The notes beneath the pieces are model-generated. The model was not told the origin of the DNA. It saw only the letters and a program-made list of their open reading frames with translations, and did no database searches. Both the position numbers and the translations under genes were made by a program. A stretch of 64,000 nt of DNA from Puccinellia tenuiflora (Eukaryota; Streptophyta; Magnoliopsida; Poales; Poaceae): positions 3,461,931 to 3,525,930 of the forward strand of contig QRDG01000415.1 in assembly GCA_012064385.1 (NCBI GenBank), written 5' to 3'. This document shows positions 57,851-64,000 of the stretch, in pieces. Each line of letters opens with the position of its first letter. Positions within the stretch are counted from its first letter, which is position 1.

Positions 57851-58930
57851 TATGCGTGACGCGAACCTGTGTCTTCAGTTCCTCCTCCTACTACTGCCGA
57901 TGCCATCGATGGGCCGTACAGCGTCGTCGACTCGTGAATTACCCGTTTCGCCCTCCACTCCACGGTCCGTCCGTCGCGTTCGCAACGCAGCAGTCTCGCA
58001 TTTAAAAACTGGTCGCTGTCGCTCCCCGGTCGGTCCCGGCGCTGTGGAGCCGTCAGATCGAGATCGGACGGCGGGGGCGTCCCACAGGAGTAAATGCCGG
58101 CTCAGGGTGCTGTCTCGTGAGCAGAGCGGTCCCAGCTCCCGGGTGGGGACCGCGGCACAGTGTCAGGCAGCGCACGGCCCGCCCTGGTCCCGGCGCACAG
58201 CGGAGGGTACTACTACTGACATGGTCCTGGTGGACCACGTCCACAGGACGAGAGACTCCCCAGCCCCGTCCCTCGCTGCTACCTCCCGCCCCCAGGGTTG
58301 ATCTCATCTGATCTTTGTTTCTCAGCCTTTTTACAGACAGGCTTTCCCTTCGATGCAGAGCGAACCCTCGTCCATGGTCTCATCCGCTTTTGTGTTTACG
58401 TGTACTTTCCATGGCGGTACGATGTGATAGCAGGAGAGCTATCTATAGTTCTGGTTCAGTGTACATCGCAGCGGGTTAGAAACAAAACTGGTATTAAGAG
58501 AGAGTGACACGACTATGTAGTACTACACTACTACTGTATTATTATTGGTCATGCAACACGTTTTACGGTCCTGGCCGTTTTCTTTGGAGGGAAAATAAAT
58601 GAGGTACACAAATTGTAGTGAGATAGAGGATCGGAGTGGATTATCCCGAATCGAGTATGCCGTTTACTTCTCCGGGTTGGACATGATAATCCCGAAATAT
58701 CCCCACAAACCCACTCATTTTTGTCTAGATTAAAAACAATTACCTCATACTAGTGTATTTTTAGAGAAGAGTTTGAGGGGATGGTAAGGGATTAGATGAA
58801 CACCAAATCCCCTCCTATCTCTAAACTTTCTGGGGTGGAAATACGAAAGTAAACAAGGCCTAACTGAACATAAAGAGCCGTGTACGTACTGTGCAAGATG
58901 ATTGTGACGAACAGTTTTGACGACCCGCAA
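57851..58930. other. spacer with possible small MITE
   Basis: No gene recognised. 58658-58860 may be a Harbinger-type MITE: left end TGCCGTTTACTTCTCCGGG, right end read inwards GGCCTTGTTTACTTTCG, with TA(A) on the flanks. The ends match only in part. Confidence 0.35.
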
Positions 58931-58959
58931 TTTGAAAAATTTCACAAAATAACATGTTT

Positions 58960-59140
58960 TCATAACGCCCGCCCCTACGGTGTCACACCCTATTGTATAA
59001 CGCCCTGGACTAAGGCGTTGTGGTACGTGCCACGTCGGCCGACGGGGTCACATGGGACGGCAGTCTGACGCCCCAGACAAGGGCGTTAGGCTTAAGGGTG
59101 TAACGCCTCAGTCTGTGGCGTTGTACAAATTAAATTATTG
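58960..59140. repeat. cluster of AACGCC...GGCGTT inverted repeats
   Basis: Three short hairpin-like units lie in tandem: TAACGCCCTGGACTAAGGCG followed by TTG (about 58997), GACGCCCCAGACAAGGGCGT (about 59067) and TAACGCCTCAGTCTGTGGCG followed by TT (about 59101). A further TAACGCCCGCCCC lies at 58962. Element class unknown. Confidence 0.6.
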
Positions 59141-59428
59141 CACCGCCGGCACACATATCAACAAAGGATAAGGCACACAATTCAAAGCTTTGTCGGCCAC
59201 ATCCGGCGGCTCTTCGTGGGTTGCCCTTTCCAGGAGTTGCCCTTTGAAGGGTTGAAGAGACAAAGCTCAAGAGGTGCCGTAATGTAGGACTATAAGAAGG
59301 ATGAAGAGGAAGAGAGCAAGGCCGGAGGAGGAAGAGGAAGAGAGCAAGGCAGAATACGAGAGCAAGGCAAGAGCTGAAAGCGGACTACTCTATGAACGAG
59401 CTTCTCGAAGATGTCTTTGGTCACTGAC
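59141..59428. other. spacer left of retrotransposon copy B
   Basis: Purine-rich GAGGAAGAGAGCAAGG near-repeats (59308-59380). No gene recognised. Confidence 0.45.
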
Positions 59429-61776
59429 TGAAAGAATGAGATTTCGCCTAGAGGGGGGTGAATAGGCGATTTAAAACTTTACGTTTAGGGCTTGATAAAT
59501 GCGGAATAAAACTAGCGTTTAAATTATCAAGCACAAAACCTAATATACTAGGTTCACCTATGTGCACCAACAACTTATGCCAGGCAAGTTAACAACAAGG
59601 ATAGCAAGATATATAACTTCAACCTCGATGGCTATCACAAAGTAAATGCATAAGTAAAATGGTTTGGTTATACAGATAGCCGACACAAGTGGAGACGGAG
59701 GTTAATTTCCCGTAGTTCCTTCCCAATGAAAGTACGTCTACGTTGGAGTGGTGTGGAGGCTCCTTGGCCCTCCTACAAGCACGCCCGTGCTCACCCTATT
59801 CTGCGTGAGCTCCTCCCATGGGGAATACCCGATGGGGGATATGCTCATCCACTATGAGGTCTTCTTGAGGGCGTTGACCAAACCCGTATAAATTGTCCGA
59901 AGCTTCACAACTTGAAGATCTTCGTGGCACCCACCAACCGTCTAGGGTACACAATGCACCCAAGAGGCACAAGCTCTTGGGAGCCCTATGCACCCAAGAG
60001 TAACAAGTTTCTCAAAATTCAACTTTCACGTATCACCGTGGAGAGCACAAACCGATGCACCAAATGCAATGGCAAGAACACACTAAGTGGTCAAGTCCTT
60101 CTCTCCCAAATCCAACCAAAGCAACTAATGTTAGGGAGGGATTGGAGAGGAAGAACAAAGGAGAAACACAAAGCAACTCCAAGATCTAGATCTAGAGGGT
60201 TCCCCTCACTTAGAGGAGATATTGTTTGGTGGAAACGTAGACCTACATCTCCTCTCTCTTTTCCCTCTAAAGGAGGCAAGAATCATGGAGGGATGGAGAG
60301 GAAGCAAGCTCTTAAAGAGGTCAACAATGGAGAAGAGAGAGACAGTGCCAAGAGTTAGCCACCTATTGGGAAGAAGGCCCCTTAAATAGGTTGGCCCCAA
60401 AAACCACCCGTTGGGGGGCAGAATCGCGCAGGGGCGGTACTACCGCCGGGATGGCCGGTACTATCGCCCCACGTGTTTCAGCTCACCAACGGCTATCAAA
60501 AGAACCCGCAACAGCGGTACTGCAGCAGTACTACCGCCGGCGCGCAACAGAAGGTTCAACGGCGGCACCACTGGCGGAACTGCTGGCGACACCGCGAGCT
60601 CCAGGAGAGAGCACACGAACACGCAACGGTGGTACTTCCATCGTAGGCGGCGGTACTACCGCTGGTGCGCAACAGAGAGACCCTGTGGCGGCACCACTGG
60701 CGGTACCACGAGCGGTACCACTGGCGGTACTGCCGCCTGAGGCGGCGGTACTACCGCTGGATACTGCAGTGCCAGAAACGCCATAACTTTTGCAAATGAA
60801 GTCCGAATCGAGTGAAACCAATTTTGTTGGAAAGAGGTCGACAAAAGCTACCCTCTAAAAAGTGGAAATATTGAAACCAAGTAAGATAGATTTTGCTAAT
60901 AAATGGAAGAGTGAAACCTTCCGCCTGTATGGACCGGCAAATCTCCAAAACCGAAAACGCAAGAGAAGATGCATACGAAATCCGTTTTCGGTGAACTTGG
61001 CCTTGTCATGACGAGCACGACAAGCACCAAGACCACACCATGATAAGAGCCAAATAAGAACCAATAAAGATTATTCCAAGGATGCAAAGGTTTGAGCTCT
61101 CTACGACGATACGCTCAAGATACTCGCTTGAGAGCCCCTCTTGATAGTACGGCTATCTATCCTATAACCCGGTCTCTCAACTAACAACATGAGACCGGTA
61201 AAATAGAAAACCTATCAAGGTCATACCTTTGCCTTGCGCATAATTCACTTGAGCTAGATGATGAAGCCTTGACCTTCTCAAGATGGACCACCTTTCTTGA
61301 TTGCGCTCCGCTTGGTGAAGACTCACATATTGCTCCCCCATACATCAATATGGGAGAGGCACTCTTCGGCATATCTTCACTTGGCCATAATCTTGATGAC
61401 GATCACCACGTGACGCCATCCTCCATGGTCTACATAGGATCTCCCTTTCGTTGCATGTTCATGGAGAAATACCTAACCCCACATAGAGATACAAGCACAT
61501 AGATCATGGGTTAGTTCACAAGGCTATATTGACAATTGCTTACCATACCATGAGATCATGCGATCCCTCATGGTACATCACTGGCCTTGTGTGTTGATTA
61601 ACTTGCACTTAGCCTTGATCAACATATAATCTTCTTCTTTTAGCCTTGACTCCAACATATGGAGATCAAGTATTGCTTATGAACCAAATCTACAAATATA
61701 ACTCAAGGCAAACATTAGTCCATAAGGATTGTCATTAATTAACAAAACCACACATGGGGGCAACCATGCTCTTTCA
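59429..61776 (-). mobile_element. 3' LTR of retrotransposon copy B (same family as copy A)
   Basis: On the plus strand it runs TGAAAGAATGAGATTTCGCC to CATGCTCTTTCA; in reverse complement it matches the LTR 2818-5378 from end to end apart from indels. At 2,348 bp it lacks the 187-bp duplication. Next to it (61777-61790) is the complementary polypurine tract ATCTCCACCATTTT. The 5-mer left of it is CTGAC. Confidence 0.85.
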
Positions 61777-62458
61777 ATCTCCACCATTTTGGTAATTGAT
61801 GACAATCCCTTTTAAGAGGGTTTATATAATGAATTAAGCATTCTTGCAAGACAACAAGCAAGCATGCAAGAGCAATAAAGGCAAGATTAAGAACCAAATG
61901 AAAGCCTAAAGCCAAATTCCCTTAAACCCTCTAAACTTCTCCCCCATTGGCATCGATTGCCGAAATGGGAGGAAATATTTAGAAGGCCAATTGGGTCTAT
62001 GTTCAACGGAAGCAAATTCTCAAGAGCAAGGAAAAGTATTTGGTCTTTTTTTCTCTTTTCTGGGCACTGAACTTCATAGACAGACTTACCAACTGATGAG
62101 CCAAAGTAGAAAATTTCTTCTTCCTAGGATGGGCGGGCCCCAGCAAGAAAATGTATGCGCTAACATGCAACGGCTTTCGCTGTCGTTAGGGTCACTCATT
62201 CTTATGCCGAGAGATGGCAGTTCTCTATATTTATAAATAATAAAGAATATGGGTGTGATTGTCATCACAATGGAGTGATCGAGTAGGTTCCTCTGGGTGG
62301 CACAAGGAAAGAGAGATTGCGCTCTCTTTTCCGATAGATTCTTTCCAAACTTGTCAAGTAGATGACTGGCTGGAAAGGAACAAGTTTAGGAGAACTTTTT
62401 TTATGTCTTTCTTATAGCGATCGCTGAAAGTCAGTCAATGCCCTGGCTTAAATGAGAA

Positions 62459-63582
62459 CAGCAGGCTGCTATGGAATGGGATTGGAATTGAATCTAGTCT
62501 ATTCAACCGATACGATACCGAATCAGTGCTACTTTGCAATCGATCAGTGCTACTTGGCAATACCGAATCACTAGTACTTGAAAATCAGAAATGGTTGACT
62601 GACAGAAACGCTTTTCGAATCACCAATTGCTAGAATACTGCTTTCCTTATTATTTGGTAATCCTCCCAAAGGTCGGATACTCTTTTATTTATTTATTTCT
62701 GGGTCATCCAGGCCTTCGTAGAGTAACAGGTATTAATAACTAGATTTTTATTTTCAGTGTGCTTTCTTGTATTGTACTTTAGCATTGCCATCTGATATGG
62801 GTATAGTAGTTCCAGAAGCGTTGCCAATCTCCTATTGTCCTATATTTGTGGTCCTAGCTTTCTTTTAATATGTTTTTGAAAAAACGGAGTAAAAGGCTTT
62901 TATGCTTCATATTGATAACTTATTCATCTGAAAGAGCTTTGTTGCATCCGTCAGAGTTTCACTTCATGCTATCTTGACATAGCTTATTTGGCAAAGAAAA
63001 ATAGAGCACATTATAAGATCAAATGAATACTTATTCTTTATCTGTTGAGAGAAGATATATCTTTGACCTCTCAATGGCTAATGATCAAGTAAGACATAGA
63101 CTGTTGGATACTTTTTGTAAAAAAAGATAGGGAAATTCTTGATTATTCAACATCGGATCAAATCATGTCCAACGACCATTGGAATTTTTTCTATCCTTCT
63201 ATTCTTCAAGATAATTAGGATTTGTTGGTGAAAAAGCGAAGAAATAGGTTCGTCATTCCATTACAATATCATCAAGAACAAGAGAAAGAACTAATATCCT
63301 GTTTGGGGATTTCCACCGGCTACTGGATCTAGTCCTCCGCGAAAAGTCAGAAATTCTGCGTATTTGGACCAATTTAAGGTGAAAGATCGAATAACTAATT
63401 TGATTCGATCTCGCAAGAAAGAAATGGATGGTGCTTCAGGTTCAGGATTCGGCGGGGTCAAACGACAGCGGCAGGAATAGCAGGCTGCTATGTAATGGGA
63501 TTGGAATTGAATCTAGTCTATTCAACCGATACGATACCGAATCAGTGCTACTTGGCAATCGATCAGTGCCACTTGGGAATAC
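62459..63582 (+). repeat. pair of ~105-bp direct repeats in the organelle-like insert
   Basis: The repeat starting CAGGCTGCTATGGAATGGG (62462) and its copy (63481, TATGTAATGGG) share TCTATTCAACCGATACGATA and the following GAATCAGTGCTACTT segment. Within each copy a GATCAGTGCTACTTGG phrase is also echoed. They flank the rpoC2 piece. Confidence 0.85.
63019..63318 (+). pseudogene. rpoC2: plastid rpoC2 fragment (RNA polymerase beta'' subunit)
   Basis: The translation contains ERRYIFDLSMANDQVRHRL, then EILDYSTSDQIMSNDHWNFF, then VKKRRNRFVIPLQYHQEQE and KELISCLGIS. I recognise these as grass plastid rpoC2, a subunit of the plastid-encoded RNA polymerase. An extra A in the A-run near 63117-63124 shifts the frame, and TAG (about 63217) interrupts the DN-DL segment. 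The piece covers only about 100 codons of a gene of roughly 1,500 and is dead. Confidence 0.75.
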
Positions 63583-64000
63583 AGTAGAGACAAAGTCAGC
63601 GGCTGAGTTTACCTAGCCTCGTCTACTCATTTTTGGTAGGCTTTCGGCTTTGCTACTTTCCTTCTAGACTATAAAAGAATGTCCGCGGAAGGGAATAGTC
63701 TACGTGTCCCGGGAATAATACGAGTTCCTCCACAAGGTGTACATTTCTCAAAAATATGAGTGAAATAAAATGCACATATCCAATGACGAATAGTTGGAGG
63801 AAATCAAACTATATTGAGGATCCAAGATTGCTAATAAAAAGATTTTCCATTAAACATCTTCCCACAAAGGGACAAGCAATCGAGAAGATCCAAGAAACCA
63901 AAAGATTTTATGATTTGAGCAAAGAGTGTTCTAAGTGAAAATGGAGAAGCACTGCAATGTTCATCCACTATTGAGGAGTGCACAAATATGGAATCATCAC

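Larger units (their letters stand above)
61992..63714. other. organelle-derived insert (plastid/mitochondrial-like DNA)
   Basis: This 1.72-kb segment is absent from the matching place in copy A. It holds a plastid rpoC2 fragment (about 63019-63318) and two copies of a roughly 105-bp direct repeat (about 62459 and 63478). The mixture of a plastid gene piece with unrelated repeated spacer is typical of plant mitochondrial DNA, which often carries plastid inserts, so transfer through the mitochondrion is my preferred reading. The mitochondrial origin is not proven. Confidence 0.65.
61777..64000 (-). mobile_element. internal region of retrotransposon copy B, interrupted
   Basis: 61777-61991 and 63715-64000 are homologous, in reverse complement, to the internal region of copy A (for example GAGTGCACAAATATGGAATC at the right edge matches 2351-2371). 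The homology breaks at GGCCAAT (61991) and resumes at ATAATACGAG (63715); between them is foreign, organelle-like DNA. No coding region is visible. Confidence 0.8.

Noticed and set aside
1..64000. CRISPR arrays, bacterial operons or a biosynthetic gene cluster
   Set aside because: The sequence is clearly plant nuclear DNA; the regular repeats present are LTRs, minisatellites and MITEs.

Overview
This window looks like nuclear DNA of a grass, most likely a Triticeae cereal (wheat, barley or Aegilops type). That is inferred from intron-bearing plant genes, a Stowaway MITE, a Cassandra TRIM, Angela/BARE-like, Sabrina/Athila-like and SIRE/Maximus-like LTR sequences, and gene-poor, transposon-rich spacing. 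Family names come from memory of family features, not from a search.

Only two ordinary host genes are well supported, both on the minus strand. One is a 290-aa single-repeat MYB transcription factor (13367-14708, three exons) with an N-terminal CCHC knuckle and a SHAQKFF motif. The other is a 749-aa protein (53029-56637, nine coding exons) that joins an N-terminal USP-like domain to a receptor-like cytoplasmic kinase domain. For both, all splice sites and phases can be followed and the reading frame stays open.

Layout: 1-5378 is the 3' part of a large LTR retrotransposon (plus strand), and 59429-64000 is a second copy of the same family on the minus strand, so the two copies point at each other across 54 kb. 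Next come a broken Mutator transposase (5398-6045) and a nearly intact PIF/Harbinger transposon (6496-10272) with an intact Myb-like ORF1 and a transposase broken by one stop codon. After the MYB gene and a small MITE lies a nested block: a short non-coding gypsy-type element (16480-30529, TSD ATGTG) carrying a MITE-like insert in its 5' LTR and a Sabrina-like LTR in its interior. That LTR is itself split by a 4.15-kb solo LTR (TSD GGAGG) and a 5'-truncated L1-type LINE.

Immediately downstream is a tandem array of five Cassandra LTRs (30603-32515), each with a 5S-rRNA-derived segment. Then follow LINE remnants, an Angela/BARE-like solo LTR (TSD GGTCG), an Athila-type gag remnant, and a second, decayed PIF/Harbinger transposon (39111-42748) with a Stowaway MITE abutting its right end. 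From 43 to 53 kb are AT-rich repeats, a gypsy pol tail and two MITEs, ahead of the kinase gene. The right-hand LTR element carries a 1.7-kb organelle-derived insert with a plastid rpoC2 fragment.

The two host genes show no functional link to each other. The transposon genes act within their own elements: ORF1 DNA-binding protein with transposase in PIF/Harbinger, and ORF1 with endonuclease/reverse transcriptase in the LINE. I did not find a convincing new gene system; the most unusual structures are the Cassandra array, the datable nested block and the organellar insert.
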